From JAWKXU01 sp020446465 (GTDB lineage Bacteria > Pseudomonadota > Alphaproteobacteria > Sphingomonadales > Sphingomonadaceae): a stretch of DNA of 64,000 bases. This document shows positions 52,835 through 61,538 of this stretch, in pieces (the first letter of the stretch is position 1; each line of letters starts with the position of its first letter). A program made the translations under genes and the position numbers. Location: the NCBI GenBank assembly GCA_041396845.1, contig JAWKXU010000001.1, forward strand, positions 248,001 to 312,000, read 5' to 3'. The notes beneath the pieces were generated by a model that saw only the letters and a list, made by a program, of their open reading frames with translations, did no database searches and was not told the origin of the DNA.

Positions 52835-53884
52835 TCAAGGTATGAGAACCGCCTTGAGAGTCCCTCCTTCACGTCGGTCGAACTTGGCATAGGCCTCGGC
52901 GCCCTGGTCCAGCGAAACCCGTTCAGTGATGAACTGTTCCGGTCGTATTCTTTTTTGCTGCAACATGGGCACCAGCGTCGGCCAGAACTTGTGAACCTCG
53001 GTGATGAAGTTGCCCCTGACGGTTACGCCCTCCGCAAATGCTTTGAATGGGATACGGAAGTTCATCGACGTGTTGACGCCAAGAGCGGAAACAAAACCCT
53101 GTATGCCGACCAGCGACATCGCTGTCGTCATCGCGGCATCACGCCCGACCGCCTCGATCACGCAATCGACCATCGCCCCGTGTGTCATCTCCAGGATCTG
53201 TCCGGTCATGTCATCCCCGCTTAGCGGGATGGCTCCCAGTTTCTCAGCCCACCCGCGACGCTCGGGGACAGGATCGATCGCGTAGACAACGCTGGCGCCC
53301 ATCACGAGCGCCAGCTCGACCGCCATGAGTCCGATCGGGCCGAGGCCGACGACCGCGACCGACTTGCCGGTACGCACTTCAGCCCCCACCAAGGCACCGT
53401 AAGCGGTCGCCAGATTGTCGGTGAGCAGAATTGCCTGCTCGGCGCTGACACCATCGGGTATGCGGGCCGCGTTGAAGTCTCCTGCGGGCACGCGGACCGC
53501 CTCGGCCTGGCAGCCACCGAGGTCGCCGCCAAAGCCATAGACCTTGAAGCCGCGCTTGCATCGCTTGCTTTCGCCCATCAAACACCAGCGGCAGGCACCG
53601 CATCCGGTCATGGCCGTAAGCATGACCTGGTCGCCCACGGCAAGATCGACCACTCCCTTGCCAATTTCGACGACTTCGCCGACGGCTTCGTGTCCGATGC
53701 AGAAGGTGGTCTTGCCACCTCCGATGCCGATATCGCTCGCTTCGTTATGGTAGACGTGCAGGTCGCTGCCACAAATGCCGCAAAGCTTGGTTTGCACCAG
53801 GATGTCCTGATCGTCCTCGAGCCGTGCGTCATCGATGCTTTCGACACGAACGTCACCAGTGCCATGGAATACGACGCCACGCAT
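52835..53884 (-). CDS. Zinc-dependent MDR alcohol dehydrogenase
   Basis: 349 residues. Catalytic zinc ligands are in CGICGSDLH (Cys, about residue 38) and GHEAVGEVVE; the structural zinc site is CGACRWCLMGESKRC (about 95-109). The Rossmann motif is VAVVGLGPIGLMAVELAL. It is threonine-dehydrogenase/sorbitol-dehydrogenase-like and probably oxidises a secondary alcohol with NAD(P). It is the last gene of cluster A after the Rieske oxygenase. A second, damaged copy lies at 62845-63505. The physiological substrate is unknown. Confidence 0.9.
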   Translation of the reverse strand: MRGVVFHGTGDVRVESIDDARLEDDQDILVQTKLCGICGSDLHVYHNEASDIGIGGGKTTFCIGHEAVGEVVEIGKGVVDLAVGDQVMLTAMTGCGACRWCLMGESKRCKRGFKVYGFGGDLGGCQAEAVRVPAGDFNAARIPDGVSAEQAILLTDNLATAYGALVGAEVRTGKSVAVVGLGPIGLMAVELALVMGASVVYAIDPVPERRGWAEKLGAIPLSGDDMTGQILEMTHGAMVDCVIEAVGRDAAMTTAMSLVGIQGFVSALGVNTSMNFRIPFKAFAEGVTVRGNFITEVHKFWPTLVPMLQQKRIRPEQFITERVSLDQGAEAYAKFDRREGGTLKAVLIP

Positions 53885-53922
53885 GAGTAATCCTTTATAT
53901 CTGAATTAGAAAAATTTGAGCT

Positions 53923-54303
53923 TTACCGCTTCAGATTTTCATAAAGATCAATCGGCGTGAAATTAACATCGTCCAGTGCAACATACATCGGTTCGAAGAA
54001 CTTGGTCTGATCGATATCGCTCGAAAATACATACTCGGGACGATTCGCGAACGTCGCCTTGATGTTTTCCATGAATTCGATTGGATCATCAGCCTCGAAA
54101 TAATAGAGCGAGAGGTACTGAAACTGGTTGTCCATTTCAAACGGGAACATGTGCGGCACATCGACAGCTTTGAAGCGCCCGAGCGGAACAAGTCCCGGCA
54201 GCGACTTATAGGTGGGGATCGCAACGTTATTATACCAGTCATTGTACTCTGCGTCGCGACCTTCCACCGGGTTGGTCATTGCAAGAATCAGGTGCTTTGC
54301 CAT
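53923..54303 (-). CDS. Small alpha/beta-barrel protein (EthD/DABB-like)
   Basis: 126 residues from the ATG at 54303, with GGGGATATACTC upstream. The start LILAMTNPVEGRDAEYNDWY followed by LPGLVPLGRFK and QYLSLYYFEADDP resembles dimeric alpha-beta barrel (EthD-like) proteins, which often accompany aromatic-ring oxygenases. No catalytic residue can be assigned. It lies between the Rieske gene and the MDR gene; the 222 bases before it (54304-54525) show no other gene. Confidence 0.65.
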   Translation of the reverse strand: MAKHLILAMTNPVEGRDAEYNDWYNNVAIPTYKSLPGLVPLGRFKAVDVPHMFPFEMDNQFQYLSLYYFEADDPIEFMENIKATFANRPEYVFSSDIDQTKFFEPMYVALDDVNFTPIDLYENLKR

Positions 54304-54525
54304 GAGTATATCCCCTTCCAATATTGGACTTGTTGCACTTCAAGATGCGCTTGTGACGGGAGAACTGTGACGGAAGGGGCATTGTCCCATCGTCGCAGCA
54401 TTCGGAACCTTGTGCGCGGACAGAGTCAGCGGGCAGTTTCAATCGGCCGTCCGGACTCCCTCAACCGGCATCTTCGCACCAGTAATGGGGAATGCCGGTG
54501 CGCGGACCGGAATGTCCTGTCTGAC

Positions 54526-55791
54526 TCAGGTCAGTGCCTCGGCAACGGTTTCGGCAGCGACCCACTTTTCCGCCATGTAGGTGGAATGACGCAGCATGAT
54601 CTCGTTATCCTGCAACTGCATGAAGTCCTTGGCGCGGCTCTCGAGTCCCTTCTGGGTTGCGGTGACGTTCGCCGTGTCTTCGAGGACGACTTCCGCAACG
54701 CGCGCTATATATTGCTCGACCCTGAAACGCTCGACCGCGTTGGTTGGGCGTGCAACATAAAAGCGGGATTCATAGCGGGTCTTGTTGACCGAAATAGGCC
54801 AGTACTGATGCATGAAAAAGCCGCCCTGGCCGCAATCGATCTGCGTATTCGGGAATACATGGTTGATATCAAGCGACCAGTCCGCTGATTTGGTCGGATT
54901 GACTGCCGGATGAGCAAGGAACGATGCGACGAGGCTGTTGTCGACTGCGGAGATCACGTTTGTGGTCTCCATCGCGCTTTGACCCAGCTTTTCGACACGG
55001 CTTGTCTCAAGCGACTCATACTGGCTGTTCCCGAACATCGAACACATGCGATGCGGACCGAAAGTGCGTGCACTGAGGAGATGGGCAAACGGGTTCGTCT
55101 TGGAGGCGAATGTGCTGCCTATCGTGTTCTGGTGGATTGCAGGAATATGGTACGATTCGCTGAAGGCATCAGACATGACCTTCCAGTTGCAATCAAGTTC
55201 GGCCCTGAAGACGACCGGGCTGTCGGCCGCGACATAGTCGATGCCCTTGAGGTAATCGCCCAAGTCCCCGAGATATTCGGCCAGACCCACTTCGGGCTCA
55301 CGGCTTAGATTAATGAAGACCCAGCCCTCCCACACCTCGGTAGCGATGGGAGTCAGGCCGCATTTCTTCTTGTCCAGATCGAAGAAGGCCGATTCGTCGG
55401 GCACGCCGATAAGGCGGCCGTCGTTTCCGTATGTCCAGTTGTGATAGCGGCAGACGAAACGGCTGGCGCACCCGCTCTGCTCGAGCACGACAAGGTTCCC
55501 ACGATGGGAGCAGACATTGTGGAACGATTGCACCCGGCCGTCCTTCGTCCGCGTGACGAGGACCGAGACGCCGCAAACCTCAACTTCCTTGACGACGAAA
55601 TCGCCAGGCGCGGGCAGCTCTTCTTCCCGCCCCATTATCAACCACGTTCTGCCGAAGATCTGGCGACGTTCCAGTTCGAAGAATTCCGCCGAGCGATACG
55701 GTTCCATCGATACGGGCCCGGTCGGCAGGCCTGCCGCTTCAGTCAGCGTAGTCGCGCCAGCGCGCTTCCATTCAGCAGAGTGCTTGTTCAT
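54526..55791 (-). CDS. Rieske non-haem iron oxygenase, large subunit
   Basis: 421 residues. The Rieske [2Fe-2S] motif is C94-x-H96 and C114-x2-H117 (HNVCSHRGN and FVCRYHNWTYG). The mononuclear iron site begins with FSESYHIPAIHQN (His215, His220). The N-terminal EPYRSAEFFELERRQIFGRTW is typical of ring-hydroxylating dioxygenase alpha subunits. It inserts oxygen into an aromatic or related substrate, using electrons from a reductase/ferredoxin not seen here; no beta subunit lies nearby. A fragment of a paralogue lies at 61539-61698. Confidence 0.92.
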   Translation of the reverse strand: MNKHSAEWKRAGATTLTEAAGLPTGPVSMEPYRSAEFFELERRQIFGRTWLIMGREEELPAPGDFVVKEVEVCGVSVLVTRTKDGRVQSFHNVCSHRGNLVVLEQSGCASRFVCRYHNWTYGNDGRLIGVPDESAFFDLDKKKCGLTPIATEVWEGWVFINLSREPEVGLAEYLGDLGDYLKGIDYVAADSPVVFRAELDCNWKVMSDAFSESYHIPAIHQNTIGSTFASKTNPFAHLLSARTFGPHRMCSMFGNSQYESLETSRVEKLGQSAMETTNVISAVDNSLVASFLAHPAVNPTKSADWSLDINHVFPNTQIDCGQGGFFMHQYWPISVNKTRYESRFYVARPTNAVERFRVEQYIARVAEVVLEDTANVTATQKGLESRAKDFMQLQDNEIMLRHSTYMAEKWVAAETVAEALT

Positions 55792-55837
55792 AGTAGACTG
55801 CTTTCCTTGATACGGAATTTCCAGAACAACCCGGAGG

Positions 55838-56185
55838 TCAGGCGAACGGTGCCGGACCCTCAGCTACCCTGATCGTGTGCGGATACGAAGAATATTTCGC
55901 CCGTGGCGCACCATGGACTTCAACCGCCATGGCGGCATGTGCCAATGCCAGAACGAGCTGGTAGAGACGCGCTATCGGGCCTGTCAGCTGTTCAAGATCA
56001 AACGGCTGGGCCGCTGCCAGCGCCGCTTCGGCTCGAGGAAGCATGGCATCGTAGAATTTCTGGATGTCCGCCATTTCGGATTCGGCTCTCGCATTCCAGC
56101 GGAGCTGAAACCCATCATGCGCCCATCGTTCAACGAAAGGTTCGAGGTCTTCAAAGCCAGCGGGCAAAATCGTCTCGTTCGCCAT
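55838..56185 (-). CDS. 115-aa helical protein, DUF1993-like fragment or relative
   Basis: 115 residues, all helical, starting MANETILPAGFEDLEPFVER. The second half (ARLYQLVLALAHAAMAVEVH, then GAPRAKYSSYPHTIRVAEGP) matches the tail of a decayed gene at 61712-61861. It looks like a short four-helix protein paired with the Rieske oxygenase, as both clusters carry it. It is 46 bases upstream of the oxygenase gene. Function is unknown. Confidence 0.6.
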   Translation of the reverse strand: MANETILPAGFEDLEPFVERWAHDGFQLRWNARAESEMADIQKFYDAMLPRAEAALAAAQPFDLEQLTGPIARLYQLVLALAHAAMAVEVHGAPRAKYSSYPHTIRVAEGPAPFA

Positions 56186-56274
56186 TCAGAATATCCTCGT
56201 CATTGCACGATAGCTTTTTGCCACCGCAGTTTGATCGAGTGCCCGACTCGAGCCTACGATCTCAGACTCGAGAC

Positions 56275-56288
56275 TAGCATATTTGCTA
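56275..56288. promoter_or_regulatory. 14-bp palindromic box, copy A
   Basis: TAGCATATTTGCTA has arms TAGCA/TGCTA and lies 90 bases upstream of the 115-aa gene that opens cluster A. A 12-of-14 match occurs at 61482-61495 in cluster B. It is a candidate TetR operator. Confidence 0.45.
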
Positions 56289-56672
56289 TGCATGTCAATC
56301 TCAGAAAAGTGGCTGCGATCGGTGCTTTGCCGAGGGATGTCCTGGCAAGAGGAATCCCCTAATAGCGTCGGTCCCGGTGCAGGGTGAATTATGGGGTTCC
56401 TGCCTCGATCCGAGGCTTGATGAGCAATCAGGAATGGGCCGGCAAACCATTGGCTTCAGAGGCTCTCTGGCAGTCATGGACGCCCATGGGCCGGTGCCCG
56501 AGGTGCGGCCGGTCGACGCGGGGCACGATGCCTGCTTGATTTGCAAAGATGATCGAGATGCGCGGCGGCTCCGCCATGATCCTGCCCGGACAACCCGCTG
56601 CGACAAAGGCGCCGACTAAATGACCCGGCTTCGTCCACTTAGTCTCGATCCGGTTGTGGGCACGCCAGTTTG
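56289..56672. other. Gap between cluster A and its TetR gene
   Basis: No gene is supported. Frames on both strands reach about 80 codons (56377-56619 and 56428-56676) but have no ribosome site, no recognisable domain and overlap each other. They could be the worn remains of a mobile element. Confidence 0.35.
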
Positions 56673-57419
56673 TCAATGCCGTCTATGTCGGATTCGGCGC
56701 TGCGCCGTCACTGGCATTGCGGACAGGGCGGAATGTTGGCGATTGGCGCGTTCGGAAGGCATGACGAAGCTCGATCGGGCGTCCGAGATATTCTGGATCA
56801 AGCACTCGCGCTCCCGGTCGTCCGCGATGCACAAAAGGCGCAAGGATATGCCGTGAGCGACCTGGGTTCGAAATTGTTCCGTACCGAGCTCATCATGAAC
56901 CCAGCATTCGGTTGCACCCGTAAAGTACAGGAGCATGTCCCGCGCCAGGTCGTTGGCGTCGAGCCCGGTGGCAAGCAGCTTGCCCGATTTCTCCAGGGGG
57001 GCGGCGGCAGATGCCCAGTAGGAATAGCTGCGCCTCATAAACTCGGCTCTGTGATCAGGCTCGTCGGCGCTGAACAAGAAGCGCAGCAGGGGGCGGAAGA
57101 AGCCGGGCTCGGAAGTAAAAGCATCGACGACCGTGTCTCCCGCGTGAAGCAGAACTTCCAGGGGGTCCCGTCGTTTTTTGGCCATGAGTCGTGCTGATCC
57201 GATACTCTCGACCGACCGGTTCAGCAGCATGTAAAGGACGGCCGCCTTCGAGCCGATCAGGTTGTATGTCGTGTTCGTGCTGAGCCCGGCGTGACGAGCA
57301 AGTGAGTTCATTGAAAAATTCGTGGTTCCGCTCGATCTAATAAGATCCTCGGCCGCATCAATTATGCGTCCTCGCCGTCCGATTTTTGCGCGCTCGATCG
57401 ATGCCCTTGCCTTGATCAT
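56673..57419 (-). CDS. TetR-family regulator of cluster A
   Basis: 248 residues from MIKARASIERAKIGRRGRII at 57419. The DNA-binding domain is IIDAAEDLIRSSGTTNFSMN, SLARHAGLSTNTTYNLIGSK and AVLYMLLNRS. The C-terminal ligand domain is helical and has FYRPLL-like FFRPLLRFLFSADEPDHR. It is paralogous to the regulator at 61895-62605 (shared FSMN, TYNLIG-K, FYRP/FFRP...DP segments). It lies upstream of the oxygenase operon on the same strand and probably controls it. The long frame up to 57512 lacks a start site. Confidence 0.88.
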   Translation of the reverse strand: MIKARASIERAKIGRRGRIIDAAEDLIRSSGTTNFSMNSLARHAGLSTNTTYNLIGSKAAVLYMLLNRSVESIGSARLMAKKRRDPLEVLLHAGDTVVDAFTSEPGFFRPLLRFLFSADEPDHRAEFMRRSYSYWASAAAPLEKSGKLLATGLDANDLARDMLLYFTGATECWVHDELGTEQFRTQVAHGISLRLLCIADDRERECLIQNISDARSSFVMPSERANRQHSALSAMPVTAQRRIRHRRH

Positions 57420-57583
57420 GTTCTTTTCTCTATTCAACAAAAGCTCGTCCGCTAGCGCTCGCTCTGCACCCTGTGCGCCACCTTTCGTCAAGGCAGCGGC
57501 TGAAACGGCCAATGTGTTCCACGCGCTATCTATTCATCAGGCAAAAAATTATATAGATGGAGGGCATAGTCAGGCAAACAATT

Positions 57584-57836
57584 TCAGATTGCGCGGAAGC
57601 CCGAACCGGCAGATTCATGCGGCAGCAGCGCACGCGGCAAGCCACTCTTCCATGGCGGAAGTTCGGAAGCAGCGCATTGTCTTTCGGGAGTGAGATGTCG
57701 CTCGATCTTGAAATTGTTGTAGATGGCGCCGTAGGTGGCAACGAAGCGCTGGGTCTGGCCCTGTGACTTGAAGCGTTCCATCTTTCGCTCGCTTCGTCGG
57801 ACCGGAAGATGTGAATTTTCCGCCCAGTTATTGTCC
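57584..57836 (-). pseudogene. IS6-like transposase C-terminal remnant
   Basis: A minus-strand frame reads DNNWAENSHLPVRRSERKME, then RFKSQGQTQRFVATYGAIYN and FKIERHLTPERQCAAS. This is the usual end of IS6-family transposases (AENSHxPxRRRERxMxRFKS). Only about 84 codons remain. It overlaps the truncated 3' end of the extradiol-dioxygenase-like gene and is the probable cause of that truncation. Confidence 0.7.
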
Positions 57837-58493
57837 CGTAATCGACCCGGCCGACGGTGCTGATCCGGTCAACTTCAAGATAGATATGGTCGAAGCCTGT
57901 GACACCGGGAATATGCGCCAGGGCGACGATGTGGTGCCGTTTTCCGCCGTTAAGGAATGACCGTCCGATCCGGGCACAACCTCGATGGAATCGCTACGGC
58001 GCAAGCCGATGACATCGACGAAGAATGCAAGGGCGGCATCGATGTCCGGCACTAGAAGCAGCACATGCCCAAGGCCTGCATCGCCCGCCACGAACGTTGC
58101 TCCGGTGGGGGAAGCGAAAGGTTCGGAAAGCGTGAGCCCGCCTATAACCAGTTCGATCTTGGTCCCGTCCGGGCTTTCCGTGCGCAGCAGACGGTATACC
58201 TGCCGCCGTGCGGCAAGTTCCGGATCTTCTTCCGCCGGGTGACCATGATGGCGCAGGCGTTCCGCCATCGCGTCCAGGGCTTCATGCGTATCGACTTCCA
58301 GCCCGATGTAGTCGAGACCCGGATCATCGTCCTGCCGGACTGCAATGCGCCATGCGCGTTCGTCGATGCGGAAACGCAATTCCCGTTCGCCATCTATCGG
58401 CTGAAGACCGAACAGATCCGAACCGAAACCACGCCACTGGGCCATATCGCCCTGAAACCCGGCATAACCAAGCCGGATGGTGGGTCTTTCCAT
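57828..58493 (-). pseudogene. Extradiol-dioxygenase (BphC)-like VOC protein, broken
   Basis: From MERPTIRLGYAGF at 58493 (GGAGAGGC upstream), two VOC modules can be followed: WRGFGSDLFGLQPIDGE with DYIGLEVDTHEALDAMAERL, then GLGHVLLLVPDIDAALAFF. Near 57955 the frame shifts: GRSFLNGGKRHHIVALAHI and TGFDHIYLEVDRISTVGRV continue in another frame. These are extradiol-dioxygenase signatures, including the active-site RHH. The gene then runs into the IS6-like remnant. It probably once cleaved a catechol-type ring. Confidence 0.75.
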
Positions 58494-58557
58494 GCAATGC
58501 CTCTCCATAAACTGACCAACAGGTCAGCTTAAATCGCGGCATTGGCATTGATATGGA

Positions 58558-58689
58558 TCAACCGGCCGTATGCAGGGCCATTGTCAGGGCGGTATTGGCC
58601 CCCGCTTCCGCCAGTAGCCGGGCCGTGGCGAAACCTATGCCGCTTGCCCCGCCCGTGACGATGATTGTCTTGCCACTCAAATCGACCAT
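58558..58689 (-). pseudogene. SDR N-terminal stub 1
   Basis: From the ATG at 58689 a 43-codon frame gives MVDLSGKTIIVTGGASGIGF, ATARLLAEAGANTALTMALH and then a stop. The TGGxxxGxG NAD(P) motif is that of a short-chain dehydrogenase; the remaining ~210 residues are gone. The stub lies directly before the broken extradiol gene. Confidence 0.7.
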
Positions 58690-58703
58690 GACTGATTAAC
58701 TCC

Positions 58704-60470
58704 CTAAATGTGTTTATTGCGTAGGATCGAGGACGATCTTTTTGAGCCGTTTTCGCGCGCCATTCGCATCGCCGCCCGATAGGCGAAGGTCATGCCTGGT
58801 CCGATGCTGGAACCCCCGCCGGGGTAAAACCCCTTGGTCACGGCATTCTGGTCCAGCCCGATGGCGTACAGCCCGCCAATGGGGTTATTCCGCGCATCCA
58901 GAACCTGGGCATCGGCGGTCGTGTTCATACCGTACAGGGTGCTCACGTTCCCCGGATGGATCTTCACCGCATAGAACGGGGCGTGTTCCACCGGCGCAAG
59001 GTTAGGGTTGGGCTGGTGCCCGAAATCGCCCTGCGCGTTGTCATAGATGCTTTCGCCCCGGTGGAAGACGGGATCCGCGCCCCTGGCGGCATGGCGGTTG
59101 AATTCCTGCACTGTGGTTTCAAGCGCCGAGGGATCCATGCCGATCTTGTCGGCAAGTTCGGCGATGGTCCGGCCACGGATCAGATAGCCGCTCCTGACGT
59201 ATTTCCTGTACGGCAGGGGCGCGGGCAGGGCGATGCCCAGGCCGTAATTCCGCAGCATGCGATGGTCGGCGATCAGCCATGCCGTATCGATCCCCCGTTC
59301 ATGCATGACATTGACGAAGTCCTGATAGGGGGAAGCTTCGTTGCCGAACCGCTTGCCGTCGGGGGTCACGATGATTGTGCCCGGCTTGCCGCGGTCGGGG
59401 CCGAAATGGGGGAACTTGCTGATGACCTTGCCCGTGGCGTCATGGACATGGGATACCGGCGCCCAGATGCCGTTGTCGGGATTGGGTGGGGGTAATGCGC
59501 CGCCCACCGCCTGAGCCATCGCAAGGCCATCACCTTCATTCGATTCAGGACTGATCGATACGTGCCGGCCGGGCATCGGCATGTATTGTTCGACCATTGC
59601 GGGATTGGCACCGAAGCCACCGCTGGCCAACACCACTCCGCGTTCCGCACGGATCTCGAATTCGCGGCCGTCCCGCTTGACGACCACCCCCGTAACGCCA
59701 CCGTCGTCCGACATCAGGCGGATGGCTGGGGAGGATTCCCAGAGCGTGACACCTGCATCAAGCGCGGAGCGCAACAGACGCCCCACCAGCGCGTTCCCGT
59801 TCGCCATGTTCGCACCGCGCCCGAACCGCAGTAGGTCGAGCACGAATGCAGAAAACCGTCTTGCGCTGAACAGGAAACCTTCCGGCGTACGGAATGCGTT
59901 GCGGAACTTGCCCAGGTGCTGGGGATCGGTCTGCATCGAGCCGAAAGCGACATAGCCCAGAAACGGCAGCCGCACCTTGCGCAGCCAATCGCCTAGTGGG
60001 CTTCCGTCGTATTCTTGGGTCAGCATCGTCCGCCCCAGCTTCGCCCCCGGCAGATCCGGCTGATAGTCGGAAAGCGGAATGGAAAAGAACCGCACATGGG
60101 TATTGTCTTCCATGTAGCGGACCATTTCCGCCCCGCTGTCCAGAAACGCGCCGACCAGGTCGGCGTCGTAATGGTTACCCAGCACTGCCGACAGGTACGC
60201 TTCCGCATCCGACCGCGAATCTTCCTGACCGATATCCGCCATGTGCGGATTGCACGGGATCCAGACACCGCCGCCCGAATAGGCGGTGGTGCCGCCGAAC
60301 ATCCCGGCCTTTTCGATAACAAGGCACCGCAAGCCCTGTTGCTGGGCAACCGTTGCGCATGTCAGCCCCGCACCGCCCGACCCAATGACGACGACATCGA
60401 ATTCCGTGTTGCTCATGTTGTTCAGACCCGCTCGCCATTCAGACCGAGTATAGGAAATGGGTTGCATCAT
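58704..60470 (-). CDS. FAD-dependent 3-ketosteroid-dehydrogenase-like enzyme
   Basis: 588 residues. AGGAGGCA precedes two tandem ATGs (60470 and 60467). The dinucleotide-binding motif is FDVVVIGSGGAGLTCATVAQ, then GGTTAYSGGGVWIPCN. The FAD_binding_2 fold continues to GVVLASGGFGANPAMVEQYM and the C-terminal LYAIGLDQNAVTKGFYPGGG, SSIGPGMTFAYRAA. The enzyme resembles 3-oxosteroid delta-1-dehydrogenases and fumarate-reductase-like flavoproteins. It probably introduces a double bond into a cyclic substrate. The substrate is not proven. Confidence 0.88.
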   Translation of the reverse strand: MMQPISYTRSEWRAGLNNMSNTEFDVVVIGSGGAGLTCATVAQQQGLRCLVIEKAGMFGGTTAYSGGGVWIPCNPHMADIGQEDSRSDAEAYLSAVLGNHYDADLVGAFLDSGAEMVRYMEDNTHVRFFSIPLSDYQPDLPGAKLGRTMLTQEYDGSPLGDWLRKVRLPFLGYVAFGSMQTDPQHLGKFRNAFRTPEGFLFSARRFSAFVLDLLRFGRGANMANGNALVGRLLRSALDAGVTLWESSPAIRLMSDDGGVTGVVVKRDGREFEIRAERGVVLASGGFGANPAMVEQYMPMPGRHVSISPESNEGDGLAMAQAVGGALPPPNPDNGIWAPVSHVHDATGKVISKFPHFGPDRGKPGTIIVTPDGKRFGNEASPYQDFVNVMHERGIDTAWLIADHRMLRNYGLGIALPAPLPYRKYVRSGYLIRGRTIAELADKIGMDPSALETTVQEFNRHAARGADPVFHRGESIYDNAQGDFGHQPNPNLAPVEHAPFYAVKIHPGNVSTLYGMNTTADAQVLDARNNPIGGLYAIGLDQNAVTKGFYPGGGSSIGPGMTFAYRAAMRMARENGSKRSSSILRNKHI

Positions 60471-60476
60471 TGCCTC

Positions 60477-60572
60477 CTAGTGGAGACAATTCAGCGGTAA
60501 ACTGACAGTTTCGGCACGCCCTACGCCGCCCGATCCGCCGGTCACAATCAATGATTTGCCATTCGGATCATA
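60477..60572 (-). pseudogene. SDR N-terminal stub 2
   Basis: A 31-codon frame reads YDPNGKSLIVTGGSGGVGRA, ETVSLPLNCLH and then stops. Its VTGG-G-GVGRA segment is the nucleotide-binding start of a short-chain dehydrogenase. It has no ATG (ILL precedes YDP) and ends at the promoter side of the FAD dehydrogenase. It is a second broken SDR start beside the intact one at 60632. Confidence 0.6.
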
Positions 60573-60631
60573 CAGGAGAATTCTCCCTCACGCGATTGAG
60601 TGCCCGCTTTTCTCGACCGGCCAGAAGTGCG

Positions 60632-61390
60632 CTAGACAGCGGTATGCCCGCCATCCACCGGCAAGCTGATGCCGGTAACAAAACTGGCGCCGTCGGAAAG
60701 CAGCCAGCAAATTCCTGAAGCGATCTCGGATGGCTGGCCGAACCTGTTCATCGGATGGACAGCGGCGATCGCAGGTTCCAACCCCGGATCGGTCGCCATC
60801 GCTTCCGCAAGCATCGGAGTGAGTGTACCGCCTGGCAGTACCGCGTTTATGCGAATGCCCTTGGTGGCGTAATCAAGCGCCGCTGCCCTCACGAAACCGA
60901 GAACTCCAGCCTTGCTGGCGCAATATTCACTGCCGTTGGGAAATGCTGCCAAAGCCCCGCTGGAGGAAATGTTGACGATGGATCCACTGCCAGCCTGCAG
61001 CATCGCGGCGATCTCGTGCTTGTTGCAGAAAAACAGCCCGCGCATGTTGAGGTTATGGCAGCGGTCCCACTCGTCCGCTGACATCTCATGGACGAGCTTG
61101 CTGCAGGACTGCACGCCCGCAGCATTGCAGGCGCCATCGAGCCGACCATATCGGCTGACGGCTGCTTCTACCATGCCGCGCGCATCTTCTTCCAGGTAGG
61201 CATCGGTACGGACAAACTGCGCCTCACCACCCGCTTCCTCGATTTCGCGCACCACTGCCTGACCTGCATCGGGATGCAAGTCCGCAATGGTCACCTTGCA
61301 CCCAGCCTGCCCCAGCATGAGCGCAGTTGCGCGCCCGATCCCGCTGGCGCCGCCAGTGACGACTACCGATTTGCCCTTCAGGCCATCCAT
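60632..61390 (-). CDS. Short-chain dehydrogenase/reductase
   Basis: 252 residues. Cofactor motif VVVTGGASGIGRATALML, the CNAAGVQ (NNAG-like) motif, and catalytic S in NISSSGALAAFPNGSEYCAS with Y-x3-K (YCASK). The end VTGISLPVDGGHTAV is the classical SDR C-terminus. It probably oxidises a hydroxyl formed by ring oxygenation. A 14-bp palindromic box lies 92 bases upstream of its start. It is co-oriented with the FAD dehydrogenase. Confidence 0.92.
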   Translation of the reverse strand: MDGLKGKSVVVTGGASGIGRATALMLGQAGCKVTIADLHPDAGQAVVREIEEAGGEAQFVRTDAYLEEDARGMVEAAVSRYGRLDGACNAAGVQSCSKLVHEMSADEWDRCHNLNMRGLFFCNKHEIAAMLQAGSGSIVNISSSGALAAFPNGSEYCASKAGVLGFVRAAALDYATKGIRINAVLPGGTLTPMLAEAMATDPGLEPAIAAVHPMNRFGQPSEIASGICWLLSDGASFVTGISLPVDGGHTAV

Positions 61391-61481
61391 TGATTTTCTC
61401 CCGTTCTCGACTGCCCGGCTCGATACCTGTTTGGACCATGTCGGGGCGGTGATGGCACTTCTTATCGGGTTTGTCTACTTT

Positions 61482-61495
61482 TAGTATATATGCTA
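61482..61495. promoter_or_regulatory. 14-bp palindromic box, copy B
   Basis: TAGTATATATGCTA, inside the larger palindrome TTAGTATATATGCTAA (61481-61496). It matches the box at 56275-56288 in 12 of 14 positions. It lies between the SDR gene (leftward) and the Rieske/115-aa scar (rightward), so it could control both. Confidence 0.45.
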
Positions 61496-61538
61496 ATATT
61501 GATTCGGAGTTTGGATCGTCTGAAAAAATGTTTGCCCC

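Noticed and set aside
56377..56676. Overlapping 80-aa frames on both strands as genes
   Set aside because: No ribosome site, no domain and mutual overlap; treated as a gap.
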